This document shows, in pieces, positions 16,850 to 27,059 of a DNA stretch of 64,000 nt. Location: positions 7,160-71,159 of the forward strand of contig PBWR01000004.1 of assembly GCA_002727315.1 (NCBI GenBank), in the 5' to 3' direction. Position 1 is the stretch's first letter. Each line of letters begins with the position of its first letter. The notes beneath the pieces are model-generated. The model saw nothing but the letters and a program-made list of their open reading frames with translations. It was not told the DNA's origin and made no database searches. A program made the translations under genes and the position numbers. The DNA is from Alphaproteobacteria bacterium (GTDB taxonomy: Bacteria > Pseudomonadota > Alphaproteobacteria > UBA6615).

Positions 16850-17653
16850 CTAGGCGGGGTCGCCTTTCGCAATCACCGCATGTACCTCTTGCCAGACTTC
16901 CCGGCTGCGTGCCGTCAGCAATTCACCCGACGGGCGCGCCAGATCATAGTGTCCGCGATCTAGCAACGCGCTGTACCCGCCTGCCTCGCGCACCAGGAAA
17001 CTACCGGCAGCATGATCCCAGGGCATCAGCTTAGTGTAGGCTGAGAAGGCGCGCTCACCCGACAGGATCTGCACATACTCATGGCCGGCACAATTGGGAC
17101 GGAAGACCTCGCGGATCGTCGTTGAATCCTGTTCGGCGCGCACGAACAAATGTCGCGCCGCCGTCCCGACATAGCCGTCGTCACGCCCTTTGCCGCCGAG
17201 TTCGACGTTCTCGCCATTGATTTGCACGCCGTCACCGCGCACGCCGACAACGACGTTCCGCAAGACCGGTTCGTAGATCCATCCGGCCGCAACCTGCCCG
17301 TTGACCACGTAACCGATAATGACGGCAAAGATCTCCCGGCCATGCGCGAAATTCCAGGTTCCGTCAATCGGGTCGATGACCCAGACCGGCGCGTCGCCGT
17401 TAAACCGCTCGAACACCGACCGGTCCGCAAACACAGCCTCCTCACCGACGACCGTGCTGCCGGGTTGCAGTTTCGTGAGCTCTCGGGTCAGCCAGGTTTC
17501 GGTCTCGAGGTCGGCCACGGTAACCAGCTCGCCGCCATCCTTCTCGTCGATTTCTCCATCCCCAAGCGCGCGAAAGCGGGGAAGAATGATCTCGGCCGCC
17601 GCCGCCGCGATCAGTTCGACCACCCGGTTCGGATCGGGGCTCTGGACACTCAT
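16850..17653 (-). CDS. Inositol monophosphatase family protein
   Basis: A 267-residue Mg-dependent, Li-sensitive phosphatase fold. Metal ligands are visible as VTVADLETE, G70-E-E72, DPIDGTWNF (D94, D97) and W212-D213-HAAG. Family members dephosphorylate inositol phosphates, fructose-1,6-bisphosphate, PAP or histidinol phosphate; in alphaproteobacteria this branch often includes histidinol-phosphatase HisN, but sequence alone does not settle the substrate. The ATG overlaps the hflX stop by four bases, so translation is coupled. Confidence 0.9.
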   Translation of the reverse strand: MSVQSPDPNRVVELIAAAAAEIILPRFRALGDGEIDEKDGGELVTVADLETETWLTRELTKLQPGSTVVGEEAVFADRSVFERFNGDAPVWVIDPIDGTWNFAHGREIFAVIIGYVVNGQVAAGWIYEPVLRNVVVGVRGDGVQINGENVELGGKGRDDGYVGTAARHLFVRAEQDSTTIREVFRPNCAGHEYVQILSGERAFSAYTKLMPWDHAAGSFLVREAGGYSALLDRGHYDLARPSGELLTARSREVWQEVHAVIAKGDPA

Positions 17654-19011
17654 TCGGACGTCGGCCTTTCGTCAGAACCCAGCCGCTTGCGGAACCGCGC
17701 CAGATCGCGCGGCGCCATGCGGACAGTCACCCGGCAACGCATGCCGTCGTCGCTGCGCTCAAGGACCTCACCCCGGTCATAGAGCCACGCCATCGCAGCG
17801 CCATCGTGGAGCGGGACGTCAAACGTCTCGACGGATTCGTTCGATGCCAGAATCCCATCGAAACGGTCCAGCAAGTGGTCGCAACACTCTCCGGTCTGTG
17901 CCGATACGGCCACGACATCACGGTTGCGACGCGTCTGTTCGAAGACGAATGCGCGTTCGTCATCGTCAAGCAGGTCGATCTTGTTGAGAACATCAACAAG
18001 CGTCGTCCCCTCGCCGTCCGTATCGGCATCGGGTTCGGCGTCTTCCAGCAGGCCCGACAGAATGGCCTCGACATCCCGGCGCTGGGCTTCGCTATCCGGG
18101 TCGGCACAGTCGCGCACGTGAACGATGATGTTCGCAGCAATGACCTCTTCTAGGGTGGCGCGAAACGCCGCCACCAGGTCAGTCGGCAAGTCCGAGATGA
18201 ACCCGACCGTGTCGGAAATGATCGCCGCGCGGCCCGATGGAAGCTTGAGGCTGCGCATGGTCGGATCCAGGGTCGCAAACAGCATGTCTTCGGCGAAGAC
18301 ATCGGCTTTTGTGACCCGGTTGAACAGGGTCGACTTGCCCGCATTCGTGTACCCGACCAGTGCGATCAGCGGATAGGGCACCCGCTCGCGCGCGCGCCGG
18401 TGCAGGCCACGTGTCCGCCGGACCTGGTCGAGTTCGCGCTTCAGCCGCGCAATCCGGTCGTCGATCAGGCGACGGTCGAGCTCGATCTGGCTTTCACCGG
18501 GGCCGCCGACAAACCCGAACCCGCCGCGTTGACGCTCAAGATGGGTCCATGAGCGGACCAGCCGGCTTCTCTGATAGCTGAGTGCGGCGAGCTCGACCTG
18601 CAATTGGCCTTCCCGGGTGCGTGCACGCGCGCCGAATATCTCGAGGATCAATCCGGTCCGGTCGATGACCTTGCACTTCCAGGCCCGCTCCAGGTTCCTT
18701 TGCTGTACCGGGGTCAGCGGACCGCCGACGATCACCAGGTCCGCCTCCTCGGCAGAAATGCGGTCGCGAACCTCCTCCACGACACCCTCGCCGAACAAGG
18801 TTGCCGGCCGTGGCCGGTTGAGGGCCACGGCACGGCGGCTGACCACGTCGAGGGCGATCGCGCCGGCCAGCCCGGCGGTTTCATCGAGCTGTGTGTCGGG
18901 GCTCCTCTGGGGCTGGGAATCGGCGCGGGTTCGCAGAACGGGCTGTAGTACGACCGTTCGCGTCGGCGCCGCGCTGGTATCGCCGGCCGAGTGGGACCCG
19001 TTGCTACCCAA
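17650..19011 (-). CDS. hflX: GTPase HflX
   Basis: A 453-residue HflX. The N-terminal nucleotide-binding subdomain includes AEEADLVIVGGPLTPVQQRNLE, then a coiled-coil helix with GGFGFVGGPGESQIELDRR. The G domain follows with G1 GYTNAGKS, G3 DTVGFISDLP, G4 NKID and G5-like VSAQTG. HflX binds the 50S subunit and rescues or splits stalled ribosomes, notably under heat stress. It lies 9 bases after hfq, the ancestral hfq-hflX pair. Confidence 0.94.
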   Translation of the reverse strand: MGSNGSHSAGDTSAAPTRTVVLQPVLRTRADSQPQRSPDTQLDETAGLAGAIALDVVSRRAVALNRPRPATLFGEGVVEEVRDRISAEEADLVIVGGPLTPVQQRNLERAWKCKVIDRTGLILEIFGARARTREGQLQVELAALSYQRSRLVRSWTHLERQRGGFGFVGGPGESQIELDRRLIDDRIARLKRELDQVRRTRGLHRRARERVPYPLIALVGYTNAGKSTLFNRVTKADVFAEDMLFATLDPTMRSLKLPSGRAAIISDTVGFISDLPTDLVAAFRATLEEVIAANIIVHVRDCADPDSEAQRRDVEAILSGLLEDAEPDADTDGEGTTLVDVLNKIDLLDDDERAFVFEQTRRNRDVVAVSAQTGECCDHLLDRFDGILASNESVETFDVPLHDGAAMAWLYDRGEVLERSDDGMRCRVTVRMAPRDLARFRKRLGSDERPTSE

Positions 19012-19020
19012 AACCTGCAG

Positions 19021-19290
19021 TTACTCTGCCGCTTCGGCCTCTGAATCGGCGTCGTCGGTTTCCGGCTCGAAAAGCTGAACCGGCATCGACGGCATCACCG
19101 TGGAGATCGCGTGTTTGTACACGAGCTGCGAATGAGCATCACGACGCAGCAGGACACAAAAATTGTCGAACCAGGTCACGACACCCTGCAGTTTCACGCC
19201 ATTGACGAGAAAAATTGTGACCGGAGTTTTGTTTTTGCGAATGTTGTTCAGGAATACGTCCTGAACATTCTGTGACCGTTCTGCAGTCAT
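19021..19290 (-). CDS. hfq: RNA chaperone Hfq
   Basis: An 89-residue Hfq. The Sm1 motif is [21 protein letters not shown] with [16 protein letters not shown] (split here), and Sm2 is the diagnostic YKHAIST. The tail is short and acidic ([15 protein letters not shown]), typical of alphaproteobacteria and unlike the long E. coli tail. The hexamer pairs small RNAs with mRNAs. The 155-base upstream gap to the transaminase gene carries a stable hairpin and is probably the hfq leader. Confidence 0.97.
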   Translation of the reverse strand: MTAERSQNVQDVFLNNIRKNKTPVTIFLVNGVKLQGVVTWFDNFCVLLRRDAHSQLVYKHAISTVMPSMPVQLFEPETDDADSEAEAAE

Positions 19291-19359
19291 CTTATTACCT
19301 CAGCTCTTGTTTTTGTGTTGGTTGTGTTAGCGCTGTAAAGGTTGTGGAACACGGTTACA

Positions 19360-19379
19360 CGCTGGCCCGACAGCCAGCG
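19360..19379 (-). other. Hairpin in the hfq leader region
   Basis: CGCTGGC and GCCAGCG form a perfect 7-base GC-rich stem around a 6-base loop, roughly 70 bases upstream of the hfq start codon on the minus strand. No T-run follows in either direction. It may be a 5' UTR structure of hfq or a weak terminator of the upstream transaminase gene. Hfq mRNA is often autoregulated, but that role is inference. Confidence 0.4.
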
Positions 19380-19445
19380 GTATATACGTTAGGCTTCCGC
19401 CGACGTAATTCCAGTCAAACTTGAGTTTATTTCGCCCGATGCACG

Positions 19446-20312
19446 CTATGGCACGGCAAACGGCTCGGATTCCATGAATTGCAGGTAGCGTTCATGCAAC
19501 GCGAGGCTCAGGGAACCCGGTTTTCCGTTCGCAATCGTGACATCTCCGATCCGGGTCACCGGTGTCACAAAATGCGATGAATTGCTCATGAATACCTCGC
19601 GCGCTGCGGAGGCCTCGTCGGCCGTGAATTTTCGTTCCTCGAACGGGATGCCCAGTTCGTCTGCCAGCGCGATAATTTCCTGCCGCGTGATGCCGCGCAG
19701 GATATCTTGGCCTTCGGGATGCGTGATCAGCGTGCCAGCGGCGGTGACGATCCAGGCGTTCGACGAGGTTCCCTCGGTGATGAACCCGTCGGCATCGCGC
19801 ATCCATGCCTCGAATGCCCCCTCCTCGGCCGCCATCTGCTTGCCCATCACATTGGGCAGCAAAGCGATGGCCTTGATGTCGGGCCGTTTCCAGCGCATAT
19901 CGTCGATCACGATGATCTTGACGCCGTCCTCGATCATCTCGGCGGGAAATTCCAGCATGGGGCGAACGGTCATCACGAGGGCCGATCGCACATCCTCTGG
20001 GAACTTGTGATCGCGTGGCGCCACCCCGCGGGTCACCTGGATATAGACAAGCCCTGTCGCATACCTGTTTTGGCGAACAAGTTCGCGCATGATGACCTTC
20101 ATCGCCTGCCGCGACATCGGCCAATCCATCTGCAATTCCCGCAACGACCTGTCCAACCGGTCGAGATGTGCATCCTCGTCGATCAGTCGATTGCGATACA
20201 GATTGATGACTTCATACACCCCGTCGGCGAACTGATAACCGCGATCTTCGACATGAACGGCGGCATGCCGGTGATCCAGATAACGGCCGTTCACATAAGC
20301 TATGCGCGGCAT
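19446..20312 (-). CDS. D-amino-acid transaminase (class IV PLP aminotransferase)
   Basis: A 288-residue fold-type IV aminotransferase. The ATG at 20312 has AGGAGAG upstream. Family marks are YVNGRYLDHRHAAVHVEDRG, FADGVYEVI, the arginine-rich RGVAPRDHKFP, the Schiff-base Lys K147 in RWKRPDIKAIALLPNV and the cofactor-phosphate loop FITEGTSSNAWIV. This combination fits D-alanine transaminase (D-Ala plus 2-oxoglutarate to pyruvate plus D-Glu) better than branched-chain aminotransferase. It sits between trkA and hfq on the same strand, a usual alphaproteobacterial position. Confidence 0.87.
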   Translation of the reverse strand: MPRIAYVNGRYLDHRHAAVHVEDRGYQFADGVYEVINLYRNRLIDEDAHLDRLDRSLRELQMDWPMSRQAMKVIMRELVRQNRYATGLVYIQVTRGVAPRDHKFPEDVRSALVMTVRPMLEFPAEMIEDGVKIIVIDDMRWKRPDIKAIALLPNVMGKQMAAEEGAFEAWMRDADGFITEGTSSNAWIVTAAGTLITHPEGQDILRGITRQEIIALADELGIPFEERKFTADEASAAREVFMSNSSHFVTPVTRIGDVTIANGKPGSLSLALHERYLQFMESEPFAVP

Positions 20313-20373
20313 CCACCACTCTCCTGTCGCACCACCGGACCGGCGGCCAATCCTCTCGGACGGAACCTGCGGT

Positions 20374-21750
20374 CTAGAAAAATTCCAGGCGCACCGCAAA
20401 CATCCGCTCGATCTTGCGGACCACATCCTTGGTGGCAAACAGGATCACCCGGTCGCCAACATTGATGACGGTGTCCTTGTCCGCCATCAAGACCTGATCA
20501 TCGCGCAGCAACGCCGCCACGATCACACCTGGCGGCAGCTTGGCTTCCTTGATCGTTTTGCCGACCAAGCTGGATGTCTCCAGCGCATCGGCCTCGATCA
20601 CCTCGCCGAAATTCTCGCCGATCGAGTGCACTGACCGAATGCGGCCCCGGCGAATGATCTGCAGGATCGTGGACACGGTGATAACCCGGGGATTGACCAC
20701 CACATCGATGCCCAGCGGCGCCAGCAGCGGGTTGTAGGTGTTGCTGTTGACCAGGGTCACCGCGCGCTCCGCGCCGTATCGCTTGGCCAGCAAAGAGGCT
20801 AGAATGTTGACCTCGTCATCATTCGTCACGGCCACGACCGTGCTTGCACGGCTGAGATTGGCCTCTCCGAGGATTTCCGGATCCAGGGCGTCACCATGGA
20901 TGACGGTGGTCTTTGGCAATGCCTGGGCTGCCTGCTGGGCGTGTTCCTTGTCGATCTCGATGATCCGGGCCGACAGGCCGGGGAAACGTTCCTCGATATC
21001 GGCCGCCAGGTTCTGGCCGATATTGCCGCCGCCGATAATGATAGCCCGGCGCGCTTCCGGCTCGTTATGACCGAATACCGCCATGGCCCGCTCGACATGT
21101 TCTGCATCGCTGACGATGTAGACCTCATCACCGATTTCCAGATGATCATCGCCCGTCGGGACGATCGACTTGCCCTCCCGGATGATTCCGATGATCGAGA
21201 TGCGCATGTCCGGGAACAGTGTTGTCAACTGGCGCAGCGGGGTGTTCAGGATCGGGCAGTCATCCTCGCAACGTACGCCGATCAGGCGCAGACGATTGTT
21301 GGCCAGCGGGATCATCTCGAATGCACCCGGCACCGTGAACCGGCGGCCAATCGCGCGCGCCACTTCTATTTCCGGCGAGATGATGACATCGATCGGCATG
21401 TGGTCGCGCGAAAACAGATCGGACCAGATCGGATTGCGGTAACTCTGCGCGCGCACCCGCGCGATCTTCATCGGGACCTCGAACAGTGAATGCGCCACCT
21501 GGCACGCAATCATGTTCACCTCGTCGGCGAATGTGACCGCGACGATCATGTCCGCGTCACGCGCTCCGGCGGCCTCCAGGACATCCGGATGGGACGCGAA
21601 GCCGACCATTGTCGTGACATCGAGCGTATCCCGAATACGCCGAATCAATTCCGTGCTTTGGTCGATCACGGTCACGTCGACGCGCTCGGAGGCGAGTTCG
21701 CCTGCGATGCTCGATCCAACCTGACCACCTCCGCAAATAATCGCTTTCAT
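20374..21750 (-). CDS. trkA: Trk system potassium transporter peripheral subunit TrkA
   Basis: A 458-residue cytoplasmic protein of two tandem RCK modules. The first begins MKAIICGGGQVGSSIAGELA (Rossmann NAD site) and the second has AIIIGGGNIGQNLAADIEE. Each is followed by a TrkA-C domain, the second ending near the C-terminus (IKEAKLPPGVIVAALLRDDQV). It gates the K+ channel subunits TrkH/TrkG in response to nucleotide. trkA follows ntrX on the same strand in many alphaproteobacteria, as here with a 54-base gap. No trkH gene lies in the window. Confidence 0.94.
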   Translation of the reverse strand: MKAIICGGGQVGSSIAGELASERVDVTVIDQSTELIRRIRDTLDVTTMVGFASHPDVLEAAGARDADMIVAVTFADEVNMIACQVAHSLFEVPMKIARVRAQSYRNPIWSDLFSRDHMPIDVIISPEIEVARAIGRRFTVPGAFEMIPLANNRLRLIGVRCEDDCPILNTPLRQLTTLFPDMRISIIGIIREGKSIVPTGDDHLEIGDEVYIVSDAEHVERAMAVFGHNEPEARRAIIIGGGNIGQNLAADIEERFPGLSARIIEIDKEHAQQAAQALPKTTVIHGDALDPEILGEANLSRASTVVAVTNDDEVNILASLLAKRYGAERAVTLVNSNTYNPLLAPLGIDVVVNPRVITVSTILQIIRRGRIRSVHSIGENFGEVIEADALETSSLVGKTIKEAKLPPGVIVAALLRDDQVLMADKDTVINVGDRVILFATKDVVRKIERMFAVRLEFF

Positions 21751-21804
21751 TGGGATTCCCCGGATTCAGATCTGCGACGTCGAAGCCGTCCGACAGACCA
21801 GGAC

Positions 21805-23205
21805 CTACTCCGCGCTACGAACGGCCGGTCCTTTTACTCCAAGAGATTTCAGTTTGCGATGCAAAGCCGAACGCTCCATCCCTACAAAGGTCGCCGTTTT
21901 CGAAATATTGCCAGCGAACCGGGTGACCTGTGCATCGAGATACTGGCGCTCGAACTCCTCGCGCGCATCGCGCAAGGTCAGCGTCAAAAACTCGATGTTC
22001 GACGCGCTTTGCAGGACGCGGGGCGACTTTTCGACGATTTCCGGCGGCAACATGTCCGCACGAATGGGCTCGTTCGGATCGTTCGATGCCATGATCATCA
22101 GCCATTCGATAACATTGCGAAGTTGCCGCACATTGCCGGGCCAGTCGTGGGTCTGCAACGCCGTCATGGCATCCGGACCGATACGCCGGGGCTGCATCCC
22201 GCCGAGATCGGAGGCCCGGCGCATGAAATGTTCGGCCAGTTTGGGAATGTCCTCGCGCCGCTCGGTCAGATTGGGCACTTCGATGGGCACCACGTTCAGG
22301 CGATAGAACAGATCCTCACGGAACTTGCCGACCTCGATTTCTTCCTGCAGGTCACGGCTCGTCGTCGCCATAACGCGAACGTCCACCTTGATCCGCTGGC
22401 TGCCGCCCACCCGTTCGAATGTCTGGTCCTGGAGCACACGCACGATCTTGCTCTGGGTCTCGACAGGCATATCGCCCACCTCGTCGAGCAACAGCGTTCC
22501 GGTATGGGCCTGCTCGAACAAGCCGATCTTCCGGCCCTCTTCATTGTCTTCACGGCCGGCCTCGACACCGAACAGCTCGATCTCCATGCGTTCCGGTGCC
22601 ATGGATGCGCAGTTCACCACCACGAAGGGTTGCTCGGCGCGCCGTGACAGGGCGTGCAGCTTGCGCGCCACCACTTCCTTGCCGGCCCCGGCCGGCCCCG
22701 AGATCAAAATCCGACTCCCCGTGGGCGCCACCTTCTCGATGCCACCGCGCAGTTGCACAATGGGCGCCGCGTCGCCGACCAGCTCTGTCTAGGCACCGGC
22801 GCGCAGACGCAGTTCCCGGTTTTCCCGGCGCAGCCGCGCCGCCTCGATCGCGCGGGCAACGATGGTGATCAACCGGTCTGTTTTGAAGGGCTTCTCGATA
22901 TAGTCATATGCGCCGACCTTGATCGCCTGGACCGCCGTTTCGACCGATCCGTGACCACTGATCATCACGACCGGCACGCTGGGATGTTCCCGGCGGATCT
23001 GATGCAACAATTCCATCCCATCGAAACGACTGTCCTCGAGCCAAATATCCAGGATCACCAGACCGGGACGACGCAGGGCGATCTCATCGATCGCCTGCTC
23101 GGCATTCGCCGCCTCGCGAGTCTCGTAGCCCTCATCCTGAAGGACCCCGGCGATCAAAAGACGGATATCGTCTTCATCATCGACTATGAGAATGTCTTCG
23201 GCCAT
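21805..23205 (-). pseudogene. ntrX: Nitrogen-regulation response regulator NtrX, split by one in-frame TAG
   Basis: The frame is full length for NtrX (about 466 codons). Residues 1-120 are a receiver with phospho-acceptor Asp in LVILDIWL and the KPF motif. At codon 139 (22789-22791) there is a TAG, and the same frame continues TELVGDAAPIVQLRGGIEKV into an AAA+ domain. That domain has GPAGAGKE Walker A, LLLDEVGDMP Walker B, no GAFTGA loop as usual for NtrX, and a C-terminal Fis-type helix-turn-helix (NISKTATFVGMERSALHRKL). A GTG at 22756-22758 is a possible restart but has no ribosome site. Either the gene is freshly broken, the base is an error, or the regulator is made as two pieces. Confidence 0.85.
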
Positions 23206-23220
23206 TTGCGAACTTCTGCC

Positions 23221-25548
23221 TTACGCCCCTGCCGACCGTTCTTCGGTTTCTATATCCGCGGATTGCGGGAGATTCGTCGGCACCGTCAACACAACCCGCG
23301 CACCCGGAACATCCGGACCGCGGTCTTCGAGCGTCAGCGTGCCATTATGTTGTTCGACCACACGTGAAACGATTGCCAGACCTAGCCCCGTGCCCTTTGT
23401 GCGGGTCGTGACATAGGGTTCCGTCAGACGGTCTCGTTCTTCCTTGGGTAAACCCCGACCATTGTCCTCGACGACTATCGACGCGGTGTCCCCCGATTCG
23501 ATCAATTCCATTCGCACCCAACCCGGCGCCGCACCGGCATCCTCGCGAACAACGATCGCATCGACCGCGTTCTGCAGCAGGTTGGTGAAGGCTTGGCTCA
23601 ACAATCCGGAATCACCATTCATTTGCACCGGCTGCTCCGGCAGATCGGTCTCGAACTTGATCTCCGCATGCGCCTGGTCCTGCAGGAATATGGCTTCCCG
23701 GCAGATCGACGACAGATTGACCGGGTTCATCACCGGGTTCGGCATACGCGCGAACGCCGAGAACTCATCAACCATGCGTCCGATATCACCCACCTGACGC
23801 ACAATGGTGTCGGTGCATCGAGCAAACGTGTCGGGGTCGCTCGTGACCTCGTCCAGATATTTACGTTTCAATCGTTCCGCCGACAGCTGGATGGGCGTCA
23901 GCGGATTCTTGATCTCATGTGCGATCCGTCTCGCGACATCAGCCCACGCCGCCTTGCGCTGCGCGGACAGAAGCTCCGTCACATCGTCGAACGTGACCAC
24001 AAACCCGATCACGTCCTGCTGGGCATCGTGTTCCGCGGCGATCCTGATATGCAGTGTCTTGCTGCCTTGGCCCGTGGCCACAACCACTTCATCCTCGACC
24101 AACCGTTCGGGATCCCGGATGGCGCGCTCGATCAACGCCGCCAGTTCCGGCACGGTTTCGCCGAGTTGCCGCCCCATGAAATTCTCAAGACTGACGCCCA
24201 GGAGCGCGGTGGCAGAGCGGTTCGGCAGGCTGACTCGCCCGGCCCGGTCAAGCCCGATTACACCCGCCGATACGCCGCCGAGAACCGCTTCGGTGAAGCG
24301 GCGCCGATCCTCGAGTTGGCGGTTGGCTTCCGTCAGTTCCCGCCGCCCCTCGTCGAGTTGGCGCGTCATGCGATTGAACGAGCGCGTCAGCATGCCCAGC
24401 TCATCGTCCGAACGCGCAGCCTCCGACAGGCGGACACCCAAATTGCCGGATCGCACCATTTCGGCCGCATGCACAAGGCTTGCAATCGGTCGGGTGAGAC
24501 GGTTCGCGAACGCAAATGCCACCGCGACCGCCATCATGAGCAACAACAAGGTGACGATGGCAAAGATCGCCGCCAGCTCGAGCTGCAGGTCGGTCAACTC
24601 CGATTCCACCAGCGCATAATCGCTTGCGGCACGCTGGGTCACTTCGCGCAACTCAAGCACATTGGGGTCAATGAAACGACCAACATAGAGGAAGGATTTC
24701 GGCCGGATATCGAGACCGACCAGCGCGCGAACCCGATCCCGCGTCTCGGTGATAAGGACAACCGGATTGCCGTTGGCGGAATCCGAATAGGCCCAGACCG
24801 GCGGAAGATCGAATGTCAGCGAGGATGTGAAACCCGCCTGCCCCAGGGTACGCCCGAACGGGTCCAGCAGCAGCGCACCATGCACGCCGTGGCGCTCGGC
24901 CAGGTCCTCGAGACTGCCGCGGGTGCGTTGCCGGTCGGTCGCAACCTCGGACCAGACCCGATTGAGTTCCTGAGCCATGGCAAACGCATCGGAACGGAAT
25001 ATCTCCTGATGTTCCTTGAGATACGCCTCGGAAACGCGAACCGAACTTTCGACGGCCTGTCGGACGCGGTCGCTGAACCAGTTCTGGATCGTGACATTGA
25101 AGAACAAGGCCGCGAGGACCACGGCCAGGATCGCGGGCACGATGGCGACCACGGAGAACAAGCCGACGAGGCGCACATGCAGCCGCGCCGCGGCAAGGCC
25201 CGACCGGCGTTGTCCCCACATGCGCACGAGGCCCTGGACCACCAGCGCGCCAAGCGCGAGCACCAGGACGAGATCGACCGCGACGAGCACATCGAGCGCG
25301 GAATCGCCCATGCCGAAATTTGTGTTCCCCGTCAGTGTCAGCAGTGTGGCGACACCGGCGCACGCGCCAATGATCATGAGCACGAAAGCAAGCCGGCGGC
25401 CGATATTGGCGCGACCTGCCCACATCGCCGCCCGGCGCAGCGCAGCGGCTTGCCGCCGGCTTGCGCTGCCGGGGTATTCCGAAGGTGCGTCGGACGTCAC
25501 CTGCATTGTGCGTCCCTGCGCCTTCACAGGAGTTACCTCATCGGTCAT
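23221..25548 (-). CDS. ntrY: Nitrogen-regulation sensor histidine kinase NtrY
   Basis: A 775-residue membrane histidine kinase. Two hydrophobic segments near the N-terminus, another at residues 105-165 and one before the HAMP domain bracket a periplasmic sensor region. HAMP (FANRLTRPIASLVHAAEMVRSGN, split) is followed by PAS (VLGGVSAGVIGLDRAGRV), the phospho-acceptor box ARRIAHEIKNPLTPIQLSAERL and ATPase boxes NLLQNAVDAI, VEDNGRGLP and GTGLGLAIV. It pairs with NtrX, whose gene follows 15 bases later and is interrupted. The NtrYX pair senses redox or envelope cues and affects nitrogen and respiratory genes. Confidence 0.93.
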   Translation of the reverse strand: MTDEVTPVKAQGRTMQVTSDAPSEYPGSASRRQAAALRRAAMWAGRANIGRRLAFVLMIIGACAGVATLLTLTGNTNFGMGDSALDVLVAVDLVLVLALGALVVQGLVRMWGQRRSGLAAARLHVRLVGLFSVVAIVPAILAVVLAALFFNVTIQNWFSDRVRQAVESSVRVSEAYLKEHQEIFRSDAFAMAQELNRVWSEVATDRQRTRGSLEDLAERHGVHGALLLDPFGRTLGQAGFTSSLTFDLPPVWAYSDSANGNPVVLITETRDRVRALVGLDIRPKSFLYVGRFIDPNVLELREVTQRAASDYALVESELTDLQLELAAIFAIVTLLLLMMAVAVAFAFANRLTRPIASLVHAAEMVRSGNLGVRLSEAARSDDELGMLTRSFNRMTRQLDEGRRELTEANRQLEDRRRFTEAVLGGVSAGVIGLDRAGRVSLPNRSATALLGVSLENFMGRQLGETVPELAALIERAIRDPERLVEDEVVVATGQGSKTLHIRIAAEHDAQQDVIGFVVTFDDVTELLSAQRKAAWADVARRIAHEIKNPLTPIQLSAERLKRKYLDEVTSDPDTFARCTDTIVRQVGDIGRMVDEFSAFARMPNPVMNPVNLSSICREAIFLQDQAHAEIKFETDLPEQPVQMNGDSGLLSQAFTNLLQNAVDAIVVREDAGAAPGWVRMELIESGDTASIVVEDNGRGLPKEERDRLTEPYVTTRTKGTGLGLAIVSRVVEQHNGTLTLEDRGPDVPGARVVLTVPTNLPQSADIETEERSAGA

Positions 25549-25616
25549 TCAATGCTCGATAATGCACGCGCATCCGTCAGGGCCAACCGGGCCACGCAAG
25601 GAAACAGCACGACGGC

Positions 25617-27059
25617 CTATTTTACGCCCCGCACAACATCAATGTCTAACTCACGGATTTTTTTACGTAATGTGTTCCTGTTGAGTCCCAGCAATTCGGC
25701 CGCGCGAACCTGGTTGCCGCGCGTGGCTTCCAGCGCCAGGGACAGCAGTGGCCGCTCGAGTTCGTGCAGCACCCGACCGTAAAGACCCGGTGCCGGCAAT
25801 CCGTCGCGATGCGCCGAGAAATAGTTGCGCAGATGCCGTTCCACCGCGCCGGACAGGGATTCGTCTTCCCCGGCACCGTTCGCGCTGCCGGGCGCGGAAG
25901 GGGCCAACTCCGCCTCGACGGTCTCCACCGTGATGACATCCTGGCTGTAAAGCGCCGTCAGGCGTTGGACCAGGTTTTCCAGCTCGCGCACATTGCCGGG
26001 CCAGCGATAGCCCTGGAGCCGCTGCATGGCTTCCGGTTCGAAACTCTTGGCGGGCAGATTCTCTGCTTCGGCCCGGGCCAGAAAATGACTTACCAGTTCA
26101 GGTATATCCTCGCTGCGCTCGCGCAGCGGCGGGATGCGCAACGGCACGACGTTCAAGCGATAGTAGAGATCCTCACGGAACAGTCCCTGGCGGACGGCGG
26201 CGCGTAAGTCACGATGGGTGGCCGCGATAATCCGGACGTTCGTCGAGATCGGCGTCCGCCCGCCGACCGTGGTGTATTCGCCTTCCTGCAGCACGCGTAA
26301 CAGGCGCGTCTGGGCTTCCGTCGGCATGTCGCCGATCTCGTCCAAGAACAAGGTGCCGCCTTCGGCCTGCTCGAAGCGGCCGGAATACCGGCTCGTCGCC
26401 CCGGTGAAGGCCCCCTTCTCGTGTCCGAACAGCTCGCTCTCGATGAGTTCGCGCGGAATGGCGGCCATGTTCACTGCCACGAACGGACCGTACCGGCGCT
26501 TTCCGTAATCGTGAAGCGCTCGTGCGACCAGCTCCTTTCCGGTTCCGGACTCGCCGGTCACCATCACGGTCAGGTCGGTGTTCATGAGCCGGGCCAGCAC
26601 CCGGTAGATATCCTGCATCGCCGGCGATCGACCGATCAGGGGGAGCTCTTCCTCCTCGCTGCCCTCTAGCGGCACGCCGGGCGCCGGCGCGGGACTTTCC
26701 GAGAGTGCCCGCTGGACGACTTCGACGACCTCTTTCAGGTCGAACGGCTTGGGCAGATACTCGAACGCGCCGCGTTCGGTCGCGCGCACTGCGGTCAGTA
26801 AGGTGTTCTGCGCACTCATCACGATGATGCGCAGATCGGGGCGAATCTTGCGAATGCGCGGGATCAGGTCGAGACCGTTCTCGTCGGGCATCACCACGTC
26901 GGTGATCACCAGCTCCCCCTCGCCATCGGAGACCCAGCGCCAGAGATTGGCCGCCGTCCCCGTCGCGCGAACCTCATGCCCTAGGCGGCCGAGCGCCTGC
27001 GTCAGCACTGTCCGGATGCTGCGATCGTCATCGGCAATGAGAATGGTCGCGGTGCTCAT
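25617..27059 (-). CDS. ntrC: Nitrogen regulation response regulator NtrC (NR(I))
   Basis: A 480-residue sigma-54 activator. The receiver (1-120) carries the phospho-acceptor Asp in [13 protein letters not shown]. The central AAA+ domain has TGESGTGKE (Walker A), the sigma-54-contacting loop [23 protein letters not shown] (Walker B) and [12 protein letters not shown]. The C-terminal Fis-type helix-turn-helix reads [20 protein letters not shown]. It activates nitrogen-scavenging genes when phosphorylated by NtrB. Its start overlaps the ntrB stop by four bases (ATGA). Confidence 0.96.
   Translation of the reverse strand: MSTATILIADDDRSIRTVLTQALGRLGHEVRATGTAANLWRWVSDGEGELVITDVVMPDENGLDLIPRIRKIRPDLRIIVMSAQNTLLTAVRATERGAFEYLPKPFDLKEVVEVVQRALSESPAPAPGVPLEGSEEEELPLIGRSPAMQDIYRVLARLMNTDLTVMVTGESGTGKELVARALHDYGKRRYGPFVAVNMAAIPRELIESELFGHEKGAFTGATSRYSGRFEQAEGGTLFLDEIGDMPTEAQTRLLRVLQEGEYTTVGGRTPISTNVRIIAATHRDLRAAVRQGLFREDLYYRLNVVPLRIPPLRERSEDIPELVSHFLARAEAENLPAKSFEPEAMQRLQGYRWPGNVRELENLVQRLTALYSQDVITVETVEAELAPSAPGSANGAGEDESLSGAVERHLRNYFSAHRDGLPAPGLYGRVLHELERPLLSLALEATRGNQVRAAELLGLNRNTLRKKIRELDIDVVRGVK

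Noticed and set aside
21490-22647. 385-codon open frame on the plus strand
   Set aside because: Antisense to trkA and the ntrX AAA+ region; no family resemblance.
23593-25782. 729-codon open frame on the plus strand
   Set aside because: It is the antisense shadow of ntrY and of the end of ntrC; His/Arg-rich composition without domains.
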